From contig CAIZNP010000276.1 in the NCBI GenBank assembly GCA_903934375.1, positions 1-32,178 on the forward strand: DNA of 32,178 nucleotides, read 5' to 3'. The stretch's first letter is position 1. Every line of letters begins with the position of its first letter. A program made the translations under genes and the position numbers. Under the pieces are notes generated by a model, which saw nothing but the letters and a program-made list of their open reading frames with translations, did not search any database and was not told where the DNA came from. Below are positions 25,506-32,178 of the stretch, piece after piece. The DNA is from an uncultured Synechococcaceae cyanobacterium (GTDB lineage Bacteria; Cyanobacteriota; Cyanobacteriia; PCC-6307; Cyanobiaceae).

Positions 25506-26162
25506 TCAGGCTGCCTGCATGGCGGCAACTTCGGCGGCGAAGTCCAGCTTGTCGACCTCGATGCCTTCGCCAAGGTTGAAGCGCACGAAACGTCGCACCT
25601 GGATGTTCTCGCCCACCTTGCCGGCCACCTGCTTGACCATCTCCTCAACGGTCATGCCGCTGTCCTTGATGTAGGCCTGGTCCATCAGTGCCATCTCCTT
25701 GAGACGCTTGCCGATGCGGCCGGCGACGATCTTCTCCTTCATCTCCTCCTTCTTGCCGGCGAGGTCATCGCGGCCCATCTCGATCTGCTTCTCGCGCTCC
25801 GCCACGTCGGCGGGGATCTCGTCCACCTTGACGTAATCGACACTGGGGCAGGCGGCAATCTGCATGGCCACGTTGCGGATCAGCTCCTGGAAGATTTCAC
25901 CGCGGGCCACGAAGTCGGTTTCGCAGTTGACCTCCACCAGCACACCCACGCGGGCACCGGTGTGGATGTAGCTGCCGATGGCGCCTTCGGCCGCGGTGCG
26001 GCCGGACTTCTTCTCGGCGGAGGCGATGCCCTTCTGACGCAGCCACTCGACGGCCTTGTCCTTGTCGCCCTTGGTCTCAGACAGGGCCTTCTTGCAGTCC
26101 ATCATGCCTGCGCCGGTGATGTCGCGCAGTTCCTTGACGAGCTTGGCGGAGATCTCAGCCAT
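25506..26162 (-). CDS. tsf: Translation elongation factor Ts
   Basis: EF-Ts is the guanine-nucleotide exchange factor for EF-Tu. The 218-residue product shows the N-terminal UBA-like domain [22 protein letters not shown] and the core signature [21 protein letters not shown]. The short C-terminal region [19 protein letters not shown] is typical of cyanobacterial and plastid-type EF-Ts, which are shorter than the E. coli protein. The ATG at 26162 matches family starts. It follows rpsB by 122 bases on the same strand, the usual rpsB-tsf order. A hairpin in that gap may adjust expression relative to rpsB. Confidence 0.98.
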   Translation of the reverse strand: MAEISAKLVKELRDITGAGMMDCKKALSETKGDKDKAVEWLRQKGIASAEKKSGRTAAEGAIGSYIHTGARVGVLVEVNCETDFVARGEIFQELIRNVAMQIAACPSVDYVKVDEIPADVAEREKQIEMGRDDLAGKKEEMKEKIVAGRIGKRLKEMALMDQAYIKDSGMTVEEMVKQVAGKVGENIQVRRFVRFNLGEGIEVDKLDFAAEVAAMQAA

Positions 26163-26213
26163 GGGGAAAAGGGGAGGTGGGGAAGGGAATGGTGGATGGG
26201 GCTCAAACGCGCA

Positions 26214-26237
26214 GGAGCTCCCCCTCAGGGAAGCTCC
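26214..26237 (-). promoter_or_regulatory. Hairpin in the rpsB-tsf gap
   Basis: On the minus strand GGAGCTTCCC and GGGGAGCTCC pair (one wobble) around a short loop, between the rpsB stop and the tsf start. No T run follows, so it is more likely an attenuator, processing site or stabilising stem than a full terminator. Confidence 0.45.
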
Positions 26238-26284
26238 GCTGCAACACGATGCGACGGGGGTAAAGCCCGCCCAGTGAGGCTGAC

Positions 26285-27007
26285 TCAGCCCTCTTCGTCG
26301 TCGTAGCCGCCGCGCTGATCCTGAGCGCCATGGCGACCCTCATTGATGGCATCGGCGAGGCGACCGAGCACCAGCTGCACCGAACGAACAGCGTCGTCGT
26401 TGCAGGGGATGGGCACGTCGCAGAGATCCGGGTCGCAGTTGGTGTCCAACATCGACACCAGAGGAATGTCGAGCTTGCGGGCCTCGAGCACGGCGTTGGT
26501 CTCACGGCGCTGGTCCACCAGCACCACCACGTCGGGCAGGCGACGCATGTTCTTCAGGCCACCGAGGTACTTCTGCAGGCGCTCGAGTTCACGGCGCAGA
26601 ACGGCCGCTTCCTTCTTCGGACGCATGGCGATGGCGCCGGATGACTCCATGCGCTCCAGATCCTTAAGGCGGTCGATGCGGGCACGCATCGTGGTCCAGT
26701 TGGTGAGCATGCCGCCCAGCCAGCGCTGGTTCACGTAAGCAGCGCCGCAGCGCGTGGCTTCCAGGGCGATCACCTCGGAGGCCTGCTTCTTGGTGCCCAC
26801 GAAGAGGAAGCGCTTGCCACTGCGGGCAGCACTGCGGGTCCACTTGTAAGCGTTGTTCATGCAGACGGCGGTCTGCACGAGGTCAATGATGTGAACCCCG
26901 TTGCGCGCGCAATAGATGTAGCGCGACATCTTGGGATTCCAGCGGCGCGTTTGGTGCCCGAAGTGGGCACCCGCCTCCATCATTTCGGCGAGGGTGACAA
27001 CAGCCAT
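26285..27007 (-). CDS. rpsB: 30S ribosomal protein S2
   Basis: This is a structural protein of the small ribosomal subunit. The 240-residue product begins [20 protein letters not shown] and has the S2 signatures [48 protein letters not shown] and [32 protein letters not shown]. It ends in a Gly/Asp/Glu-rich tail ([11 protein letters not shown]). The length and ATG start are normal. It heads the rpsB-tsf transcript, with a 246-base upstream gap that probably contains its promoter and a long leader. Confidence 0.99.
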   Translation of the reverse strand: MAVVTLAEMMEAGAHFGHQTRRWNPKMSRYIYCARNGVHIIDLVQTAVCMNNAYKWTRSAARSGKRFLFVGTKKQASEVIALEATRCGAAYVNQRWLGGMLTNWTTMRARIDRLKDLERMESSGAIAMRPKKEAAVLRRELERLQKYLGGLKNMRRLPDVVVLVDQRRETNAVLEARKLDIPLVSMLDTNCDPDLCDVPIPCNDDAVRSVQLVLGRLADAINEGRHGAQDQRGGYDDEEG

Positions 27008-27253
27008 GTTGAGTTGTGAGGTTTCGGGTTTGCCTCCACCTGCCAGGGACAGTGCAGTCGGGATGAAACCAAGATGATTCCAGGATCAATCCAGAGCGTC
27101 TGCCCGGAGCGGGGTCCGGTGCATCTGCCTAACTGCCGTCACCCGAAACGTGCAGGTGTGCGGTGTGATTGGGACCCTGGCACCTTATCAAACGGCCGGG
27201 CCGCGAACCGCCGCAAACGGCCTGCCCACGGCGGATCTGACGCAGCCCCGACC
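27008..27253 (-). promoter_or_regulatory. rpsB upstream region with candidate promoter and long leader
   Basis: The gap after the glycosyltransferase gene contains TGATAA on the minus strand (plus-strand TTATCA at 27185-27190), a plausible -10 element with only a poor -35 (TTGCGG, 20-base spacer). Transcription from there would give a leader of about 170 bases before the rpsB ATG, with small stems such as CCGGA/TCCGG. S2 represses its own operon through the leader in E. coli; whether that happens here is inference. I see no RNA gene in it. Confidence 0.4.
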
Positions 27254-28186
27254 TCAGGCCAGGCCTTCGGCACGGGCCTCGGCGTAGAGGGCGCGCACAC
27301 CGATGCGATTGAGCGGCAGACGCAGCAGCTCCATGGCCAGACCGGGCTTGCCCTGGCGGATCAGCCAGGCCAGCAGCGGTCGCAGGCTGCGTTCATTCAG
27401 CAGACCGCCAACGGTGAGCAGCTCCCACAGCAGGCGATGCAGAACGGTGAACTGGATGATGAACCGCACCCTGCGGGTTGGGTGCTTCCGAAAGAACACC
27501 AGGCCCATCTTGGCCCGTTCGCCCTCCACGGCGATCAGCCGTGGCACTTGGTCCAGGCTGAGGGGAGGATGCCAGTGGTAGCCGACAGCCTCCGGACAAC
27601 GCACCAGCACCACGCCCATGCGGCGCAGGCGCTCGCCCAGCTCCAGATCCTCCCAGCCATACAGCCGGAAGCGGGTATCGAACAGACCGCTGCGTTCCAG
27701 CACCTGCCGATCGATCGCCACGTTGCCGGTGGCGAAGTAGGCCCAGGAGAGGTCGCGCAGCTTGTGGGGCTCGCTGGTGGGATCGTCGAAGTTGGCGGTG
27801 TTGATCACCGCGCCGTAGGTGAAGCAGAGGCGATCGCCGCGCTCCTGCCAGCTCTGCTCCAGGCAACGGGCGTGGGCAAGCAGAAAGCCGTCCGTCACCA
27901 CCAGATCGCTGTCAATGAAGACGATCACATCGCCGCGGGCATGGTCGACACCGCGGTTGCGCCCCTCCGCCGGCCCGCCGTGGTCCTGCTGCACCAGGCG
28001 CACATGGGGAAACGCCTCAGAGTGCTCCTGCAGCCAGCTCACCGTGGCATCGGTGGAGCCGTCATCCACCAGCACCACCTCATAGGCGCTGATCGGGGCC
28101 TCCAGCCGCTGCTGCTCAAGGGCCTGCAGGCACTTCTGCAGGATCGGCAGCCGGTTGTAGGTGGGGATGACGACGCTGAGAAACAT
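27254..28186 (-). CDS. Family 2 glycosyltransferase
   Basis: It probably transfers a sugar from an NDP-sugar to a surface polysaccharide or lipid; the acceptor is unknown. The chosen 310-residue product starts MFLSVVIPTYNRLPILQKCL, the classic GT2 opening. It continues with YEVVLVDDGSTDAT, a DxD-type metal-binding site in VIVFIDSDLVV, and a catalytic-base region YGWEDLELGERLRRMG. No membrane segments are evident. The track start at 28216 is a TTG ten codons upstream, and the ATG at 28186 fits the family better. A terminator lies just upstream, so it is not part of the pcyA-dev operon. It lies upstream of rpsB on the same strand. Confidence 0.92.
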   Translation of the reverse strand: MFLSVVIPTYNRLPILQKCLQALEQQRLEAPISAYEVVLVDDGSTDATVSWLQEHSEAFPHVRLVQQDHGGPAEGRNRGVDHARGDVIVFIDSDLVVTDGFLLAHARCLEQSWQERGDRLCFTYGAVINTANFDDPTSEPHKLRDLSWAYFATGNVAIDRQVLERSGLFDTRFRLYGWEDLELGERLRRMGVVLVRCPEAVGYHWHPPLSLDQVPRLIAVEGERAKMGLVFFRKHPTRRVRFIIQFTVLHRLLWELLTVGGLLNERSLRPLLAWLIRQGKPGLAMELLRLPLNRIGVRALYAEARAEGLA

Positions 28187-28214
28187 GGCCCGATCGTGAC
28201 GGATGGCAGGGCAC

Positions 28215-28239
28215 AAAAAGAGGGACCCCGCAGGATCCC
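28215..28239 (-). terminator. Terminator after the pcyA-dev-small-ORF operon
   Basis: On the minus strand GGGATCC and GGGTCCC pair (one T-G wobble) around TGCG and are followed by TCTTTTTG. It lies about 64 bases after the stop of the 51-residue gene and before the glycosyltransferase start, so it separates the two transcripts. Confidence 0.8.
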
Positions 28240-28302
28240 AGCTACCCAGGGCAGAAGCGGCCGGCCGATCGCAACAGGAGGCCAGCCGGTTCAGCCTAAG
28301 GA

Positions 28303-28458
28303 TCAGTCGGCTGCGCCGCCGTTGTTGGCCGTGCCGGTCACGCCGTTGCCGGCACCTTCACCGCGGCCGTCGTTGCGCAGCTTGCGCTTCTTGAACTTGC
28401 GGGCGTAGGAGCGGTTGCGCTCCTGCTTTTCCTTCTTGAGGTTGCGGCGCTTGGCCAT
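28303..28458 (-). CDS. Small basic protein (51 residues), not in ORF track
   Basis: Reading the minus strand from the ATG at 28458 gives MAKRRNLKKEKQERNRSYAR, then KFKKRKLRNDGRGEGAGNG and a short Gly/Asn/Thr tail ending in GGAAD. The first 30 residues are almost all Lys, Arg and polar helix formers, so nucleic-acid or ribosome binding is likely. I recall similar short proteins beginning MAKRRNLKKEK in other picocyanobacteria but know no function. It lies 33 bases after devA on the same strand and a clear terminator follows, so it is probably the last gene of the pcyA-devBCA transcript. It is not a ribosomal protein that I recognise. Confidence 0.75.
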   Translation of the reverse strand: MAKRRNLKKEKQERNRSYARKFKKRKLRNDGRGEGAGNGVTGTANNGGAAD

Positions 28459-28491
28459 GGAGGCGATCAGGGATCTTGGAGATTCCTCACC

Positions 28492-29292
28492 TTACTGAAC
28501 GATCGCCTGGTGCATCGGGGCGGGTTCCCCCTCCAGCAAGCGTCCGTCCTCCATGCGCACAAGCCGATCGGCGATATCGAGGATGCGCGGATCGTGGGTC
28601 ACCATCAGCACGGCACAGCCCTGCTCGCGCGCCAGCCGCTGCAGCAGCTCCACAACCTCACGACCGGTGCGCGAATCCAGGGCGGCGGTGGGTTCATCCG
28701 CCAGCAGCAGCCGCGGATGGGCGGCCAGGGCGCGGGCGATCGCCACCCGCTGCTTCTGGCCACCCGAGAGATCGTGGGGGAGCTTGTTCAGTTCATCACC
28801 GAGACCCACCGCCCGCAGCCACTCGCGCGCTTGATCGCGGCGGGGCCGGTAGCCGAGCCCCGGCAGCAGATCGGAGCCCATCTGCACGTTCTGCTCCGCC
28901 GTGAGGCAGCGCAGGAGGTTGTGCCCCTGAAAGATCATGCCGATCGAGCGGCGCAGCCGCTGGCGGGTGCCACGGCTGGCCCCGTTGAGCTGCTCACCCA
29001 GCACCTGCACCGAACCCTGCTGCACCTGGCGCAGGGCCCCCACCAGCGTCAGCAGGGTTGTCTTGCCGCAGCCGGAGGGCCCGGTGAGCAGAACCACCTC
29101 GCCGGGGGCCACCTGCAGATGCACGCCTTGCAGCACCTGGCGGCGGGTGCCGCCGCTGCCGTACCAGTGGCTGAGTCCCTCCAGGTCGATGGCGCGAAAG
29201 GACATGCTCTGGCTCTGGGCAGGAGTGGCGCGGAGAGGCTGGGTGTTGGCTGGACCGGCGCTGGATCGAGGCTCTGATGAGGGGTGCTCCAT
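28492..29292 (-). CDS. devA: DevA-like ABC exporter ATP-binding protein
   Basis: This is the ATPase of a DevBCA-type (MacB/LolD-like) export system. It shows Walker A LLTGPSGCGKTTLLTLVG, a Q-loop at MIFQGHNLLRCLTAEQNV, the signature LSGGQKQRVAIARAL, Walker B LLLADEPTAALDS and the H-loop MVTHDPRILDIADRL. FQGHNLL and TAEQNVQMG are typical of DevA. The track ORF extends to 29358 inside devC. I use the ATG at 29292, which overlaps the devC stop by one base (TGATG) and gives 266 residues. An internal ATG (MSFRAIDLEGLSHWYG) is also possible. In heterocystous cyanobacteria DevBCA exports heterocyst glycolipids with a TolC-type channel; the substrate here is unknown. Confidence 0.92.
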   Translation of the reverse strand: MEHPSSEPRSSAGPANTQPLRATPAQSQSMSFRAIDLEGLSHWYGSGGTRRQVLQGVHLQVAPGEVVLLTGPSGCGKTTLLTLVGALRQVQQGSVQVLGEQLNGASRGTRQRLRRSIGMIFQGHNLLRCLTAEQNVQMGSDLLPGLGYRPRRDQAREWLRAVGLGDELNKLPHDLSGGQKQRVAIARALAAHPRLLLADEPTAALDSRTGREVVELLQRLAREQGCAVLMVTHDPRILDIADRLVRMEDGRLLEGEPAPMHQAIVQ

Positions 29293-30479
29293 CAGAAGAT
29301 CTCCGCAGGATCGGCATCCGCGAGCCTGCGCATGGCCAGGGCCGCCGAGGCCATGCACATGACCAGAATCATCGTGAACACAGTGACGGCCCGGGTCGTG
29401 TCCATCGCCACGGGCAGCTGCGTGGCACTGCGAACAAGGGCATAGAGGCCCTGACCGGCGGCATAGGCCGGCAGATAGCCAAACGCCGCCAGCAACAGGC
29501 CTTCTCGGGCCACCACACCCAGCAGACTCGGCAGCTTGTAGCCCATCGCCATCAGCGTCGCGTACTCCGGCAGGTGATCGCTCACGTCGGAATACAGCAC
29601 CTGGTAGACGATCACGCAGCCCACCACGAAGCCCATGGCAGCACCGAGGCTGAAGATGAAGCCGATCGAGGTGCTGGTGCGCCAGTAGTCCTGCTCGAAG
29701 TTGATGAAGCCCTGCTTGGTCAGCACGGTGACATCGTCGGGCAGCAGACGTTTCAACCGCTCAATCGCAGCCGCGGGATCGGCCCCAGGCTGCAGACGGA
29801 TCAGCCCCACCTCAATGCTGCCGGGCGGCGTATTGGGCAGCAGCTCGAGAAAGGTCTCGCTGCTGGTGAGCAGGTTGCCATCGGCGCCGAAGGAGGTGCC
29901 CAGACCCACCAGCCCGGCCACCCGAACACGCTTGCCGGCAATCTCACTCTCCACGGTGCGGCCGGATTTGAACCACTTGGCCACGGGGCCGAACTCGGGT
30001 CGGGACTGCTCATCGAACAGCACGCGTCCCTTCTGGGTGAGCAGCCGGGCCTTGGGGACCAGTGCGGGATCGGTGAACAGCGGATCACCGGGTTCGAATC
30101 CGAGGGCAAGAATCGAGCGGGTGCCGCGGGTCTGCGGATTGCGCCAGAGCAGCAGGTTCCAGTGCACCGGCGTGATGCCCTCCACCGCGGGATCCGCCAT
30201 GGCCTGCACCAGGCGACGACGCGGAAAGCCCGCCATGCTCACCGAGCTCGTGGAGCGGGGGCTGATGAGAACAAGATCGGCATCGAACAGCCGATGGATG
30301 GTCACGCTGGCATCAAACAGCCCATCACGGAAGCCGAGCTGCATGAACATCAGGATCCCGGCGAAGCTGATGCCCGCCAGGGCCACCGCCAGACGCACCG
30401 GCTGGCGGGTGAGCAGCAACCAGGCCAGGGGAATGCGTCGCCCCTGCCAGAGGGTCTGCAACCAGCGCCAGGGAGTCAC
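29292..30479 (-). CDS. devC: DevC-like ABC exporter permease
   Basis: This is the membrane subunit of the DevBCA-type exporter, in the FtsX/MacB-like permease family. The 395-residue protein has an N-terminal membrane segment (VRLAVALAGISFAGILMFMQLGFRDGLFDAS), a large extracytoplasmic domain (about residues 55-260), and three C-terminal segments starting SIGFIFSLGAAMGFVVGCVIVYQVLYSDV. The family motif SDHLPEYATLMAMGYK follows. The N-terminal MQLGFRDGLFDASV is characteristic of DevC. The GTG start overlaps the devB stop (GTGA), and the stop overlaps devA, so devB, devC and devA are translationally coupled. Confidence 0.93.
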   Translation of the reverse strand: MTPWRWLQTLWQGRRIPLAWLLLTRQPVRLAVALAGISFAGILMFMQLGFRDGLFDASVTIHRLFDADLVLISPRSTSSVSMAGFPRRRLVQAMADPAVEGITPVHWNLLLWRNPQTRGTRSILALGFEPGDPLFTDPALVPKARLLTQKGRVLFDEQSRPEFGPVAKWFKSGRTVESEIAGKRVRVAGLVGLGTSFGADGNLLTSSETFLELLPNTPPGSIEVGLIRLQPGADPAAAIERLKRLLPDDVTVLTKQGFINFEQDYWRTSTSIGFIFSLGAAMGFVVGCVIVYQVLYSDVSDHLPEYATLMAMGYKLPSLLGVVAREGLLLAAFGYLPAYAAGQGLYALVRSATQLPVAMDTTRAVTVFTMILVMCMASAALAMRRLADADPAEIF

Positions 30480-31402
30480 GGGCTGAAGCGGGCGATGATC
30501 TTCAGGCCGGCCAGATCGTTCACACGGGCGGCGGCCTCGGGATCGAGGGCCAGACGCACCTCCACCACGCGGGCATCGGCATCGCCGGTGGGATCGGTGG
30601 AGAGCACCTGGCGCTGGCGCACCTGCGGACTGATGCGCAGCACGCGGGCCTGCAGGCTGCCGCTGAAGCCGCCGTTCTCACTGAGCAGGGTCACCGGCTG
30701 GCCGACGCGAACCCGGTCGATGTCGCTCTCGTAGACCTCAGCCACCGCTTCCATCCGATCGGTGGCCCCAAGCTCGAGGATGCCGGCGTCACCGGGGCGT
30801 TCGCCCGGGTAGGCCGTGATGCGCAGCACTGTGCCGTCGATCGGGGCGCGCAGCTCGCTCAGCACCAGATCGGTCTGAACCTTGGCCAGCTGGGCGCGTG
30901 CCTGGCTGAGCTGGCCGCGCAGGTCGATCAGTCGGATCTCACGGTTGTCCAGATCGCCGCTAGGGGTGACCCCACCCTGGGCCAGGCGCCGGTAGCGGGC
31001 GGTGTCGCGCTCGAGCAGAGCGACCTGCTGGCTGAGGTTGGCGATGCGGGTCTGCAGGAGGCTCTGATCAGCCAGCAGTCCTGGGCGCGTGTCGAAACTG
31101 GCGAGCAGCTGGCCGCGACGCACACGCTCACCCTCCTGAACGAACAGAGCGGTGAGGCGGGGGCTGCCGCCCATGCTGCTCATCGGTGCCGCCAGCTGGC
31201 GCACATCGCCTGCAGGCTCCAGCCGACCGAGCGCGGACACGGCTTCGGCCGCTGCGGGCCTGACCGGAGCAGTCGCAGCGGTGGGGGAGGCCGGCGGAGA
31301 TGCAGGCCGCTGGAGCAAGCGGCCCAGCAGCAACAGGGCCGCCAACAGGGCAACCCCGACGACCACCAGCTGCCGGGGACGGCTGAGCAGACGCTGCAGC
31401 AT
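30476..31402 (-). CDS. devB: DevB-like membrane fusion protein
   Basis: This periplasmic adaptor (HlyD-like membrane fusion protein) links the DevCA pump to an outer-membrane channel. From the ATG at 31402 it has 308 residues with one N-terminal membrane anchor (LVVVGVALLAALLLLGRLL). A lipoyl-like half follows (VSALGRLEPAGDV, LTALFVQEGERVRRGQLLASFD), then a coiled-coil hairpin of about 80 residues (LLQTRIANLSQQVALLERDTARYRRL to QARAQLAKVQTDL), and the second lipoyl half LRAPIDGTVLRITAYPGE. Then comes a barrel domain with AEVYESDIDRVRVGQPV. The track extends to 31522 inside pcyA. The ATG I use shares one base with the pcyA stop (TGATG). No TolC homologue lies in the window. Confidence 0.92.
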   Translation of the reverse strand: MLQRLLSRPRQLVVVGVALLAALLLLGRLLQRPASPPASPTAATAPVRPAAAEAVSALGRLEPAGDVRQLAAPMSSMGGSPRLTALFVQEGERVRRGQLLASFDTRPGLLADQSLLQTRIANLSQQVALLERDTARYRRLAQGGVTPSGDLDNREIRLIDLRGQLSQARAQLAKVQTDLVLSELRAPIDGTVLRITAYPGERPGDAGILELGATDRMEAVAEVYESDIDRVRVGQPVTLLSENGGFSGSLQARVLRISPQVRQRQVLSTDPTGDADARVVEVRLALDPEAAARVNDLAGLKIIARFSP

Positions 31403-32133
31403 CAGACCAGGGGCAATGGGTCGTCGAACAGCAGCTCCTCGATGTAGCGATCCGCCCACTGGGGGTTGAACGCCTTCTCGAGGACCCGCCGGGTCTTGTC
31501 GTTTTGCTTCTGCTGCCGGCAATAGGAGAGCTGACCCTGATGACGCATCACCGTATCGGGGTGATCGATCGGCTGCGGCTCCGCCTCGCGGCTGGCGGCC
31601 GCCAGAACGGTGAGGAAATCCGTGACCACGGCGATGAACTGCTGCTCTTCGGCTGCATCAGCCGGGCGGACGAACCGCACGTACGGGGAGAAGATCGTTC
31701 CCCAGGCGGGCAGTTCACGCTCCTGGGAAAAGCTGCGCACCGGCAGCGCCTCCAGCCTTCTCACCACCGCCTCGGGCAGGGAGCCGCTCACCGGGGAGAG
31801 GTCAACGATCGCGGCTGAGACCACGCCACGTCCGGCAACGATGTCGGCCCCGAACACCGGCAGGTCGTAACGGGGGTCGGGGAAGAACACGCAGTGCAGG
31901 ATCTGCAGCCCTGCCCCCAGCCGCGCCGTCTCCAGATGGAGTTTGCGCAGGCCACGACTGGAGTGCAGCTCGTTGAGGATGAACAGGTCCTCACCATCGA
32001 GGCTGCCGCTGATGGCCTCGAGGTCCGGATCCACCGACAGGGGAGCCAGCTCCGGCAGGTCCAGCCAGCAACCACGGATGCGCTCGGCCAATGCGTCCAC
32101 CAGCGGATGGATGCCAAGGGCGGCTGCGCTCAT
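31402..32133 (-). CDS. pcyA: Phycocyanobilin:ferredoxin oxidoreductase
   Basis: It reduces biliverdin IXalpha by four electrons to phycocyanobilin, the chromophore of phycobilisomes and cyanobacterial phytochromes. The product aligns closely with Synechocystis PcyA as I recall it. Counting from the ATG at 32133, the catalytic residues Glu68 (KLHLE), His80 (ILHCVFFP) and Asp97 (GADIVAG) match Glu76, His88 and Asp105 with the same spacing. Other matches are [20 protein letters not shown] and [15 protein letters not shown] near the C-terminus. The track start at 32142 is a GTG three codons upstream; either start is possible. The stop overlaps the devB start, so the exporter genes are probably translated from the same transcript. 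The promoter is outside the window. Confidence 0.97.
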   Translation of the reverse strand: MSAAALGIHPLVDALAERIRGCWLDLPELAPLSVDPDLEAISGSLDGEDLFILNELHSSRGLRKLHLETARLGAGLQILHCVFFPDPRYDLPVFGADIVAGRGVVSAAIVDLSPVSGSLPEAVVRRLEALPVRSFSQERELPAWGTIFSPYVRFVRPADAAEEQQFIAVVTDFLTVLAAASREAEPQPIDHPDTVMRHQGQLSYCRQQKQNDKTRRVLEKAFNPQWADRYIEELLFDDPLPLV

Positions 32134-32178
32134 GGGGAACACCCGGACAACACAGGCCTGATCCTGCCAGCAGAATGC

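Noticed and set aside
25506-25648. N-terminal extension of the hypothetical protein inside tsf
   Set aside because: It is out of frame within tsf and has shadow-type composition (Arg/Trp/Ser-rich); a start after the tsf stop is more likely.
27074-28408. 444-codon plus-strand ORF across the glycosyltransferase gene
   Set aside because: It is a shadow of the glycosyltransferase gene and its flanks, with His/Gln/Ala-rich antisense composition and no recognisable domain.
9011-28743. GCGATCGC (HIP1) octamers, for example at 9011, 21702, 27830 and 28736
   Set aside because: I noted only a handful in 32 kb, within coding regions; this is far below the density seen in HIP1-rich cyanobacteria and not a notable signal.
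30089-30105. GGTTCGAATCC-like sequence resembling a tRNA T-loop
   Set aside because: It lies inside devC coding sequence, and no acceptor, D or anticodon stem can be paired around it.
29277-30734. 485-codon plus-strand ORF across devC
   Set aside because: It is antisense to a clear DevC permease and lacks any family motif.
1-32178. Search for CRISPR arrays, insertion sequences, phage genes and attachment sites
   Set aside because: No spaced direct repeats, transposase or integrase motifs, or tRNA-adjacent duplications were seen on either strand.

Overview
The window reads as core chromosome of a GC-rich unicellular picocyanobacterium, most likely of the Cyanobium / Synechococcus group. This is judged from gene content: phycocyanobilin synthase PcyA, geranylgeranyl reductase ChlP, a GlpX-type fructose/sedoheptulose bisphosphatase, ferredoxin-type sulfite reductase, System II cytochrome c assembly and ADP-glucose pyrophosphorylase. 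I see no transposase, integrase, CRISPR array, tRNA or rRNA gene. Coding density is very high and no gene-free stretch exceeds about 250 bases.

Layout. Bases 1-3160 (minus strand) hold glpX, hemA and the 5' part of glgC, with the Calvin-cycle gene rpe diverging at 3349 and ending in a strong terminator. Bases 4133-10027 (minus) form a tight run transcribed as typA, a DUF309 gene, lptA, lptB, an LptF/G permease and ccsA. It couples a translational GTPase to lipopolysaccharide transport and cytochrome c assembly. Bases 10268-13569 (minus) hold a VanY-type D,D-carboxypeptidase that overlaps a U32-family protein. chlP runs forward from 13693 and converges on a membrane fatty-acid desaturase that lies downstream of glyS. 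The ferredoxin-sulfite reductase gene diverges from glyS and is followed by a small exported-type hypothetical gene.

Bases 20923-27007 (minus) hold rpsB, tsf, an unrecognised Gln/Glu-rich protein, recG and a VanX-type dipeptidase. Bases 27254-28186 hold a family 2 glycosyltransferase. Bases 28303-32133 (minus) form a tightly overlapping operon: pcyA, devB, devC, devA and a 51-residue basic protein absent from the ORF track, closed by a terminator.

The window is mostly ordinary housekeeping sequence. The parts most worth a second look are the translational coupling of pcyA to a DevBCA-type exporter, the desaturase whose reading frame continues about 60 codons upstream of any standard start codon, two pentapeptide-encoding tandem repeats in the N-terminus of LptA, and local GC drops in the permease and desaturase genes. 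I did not find convincing evidence of a wholly new system.
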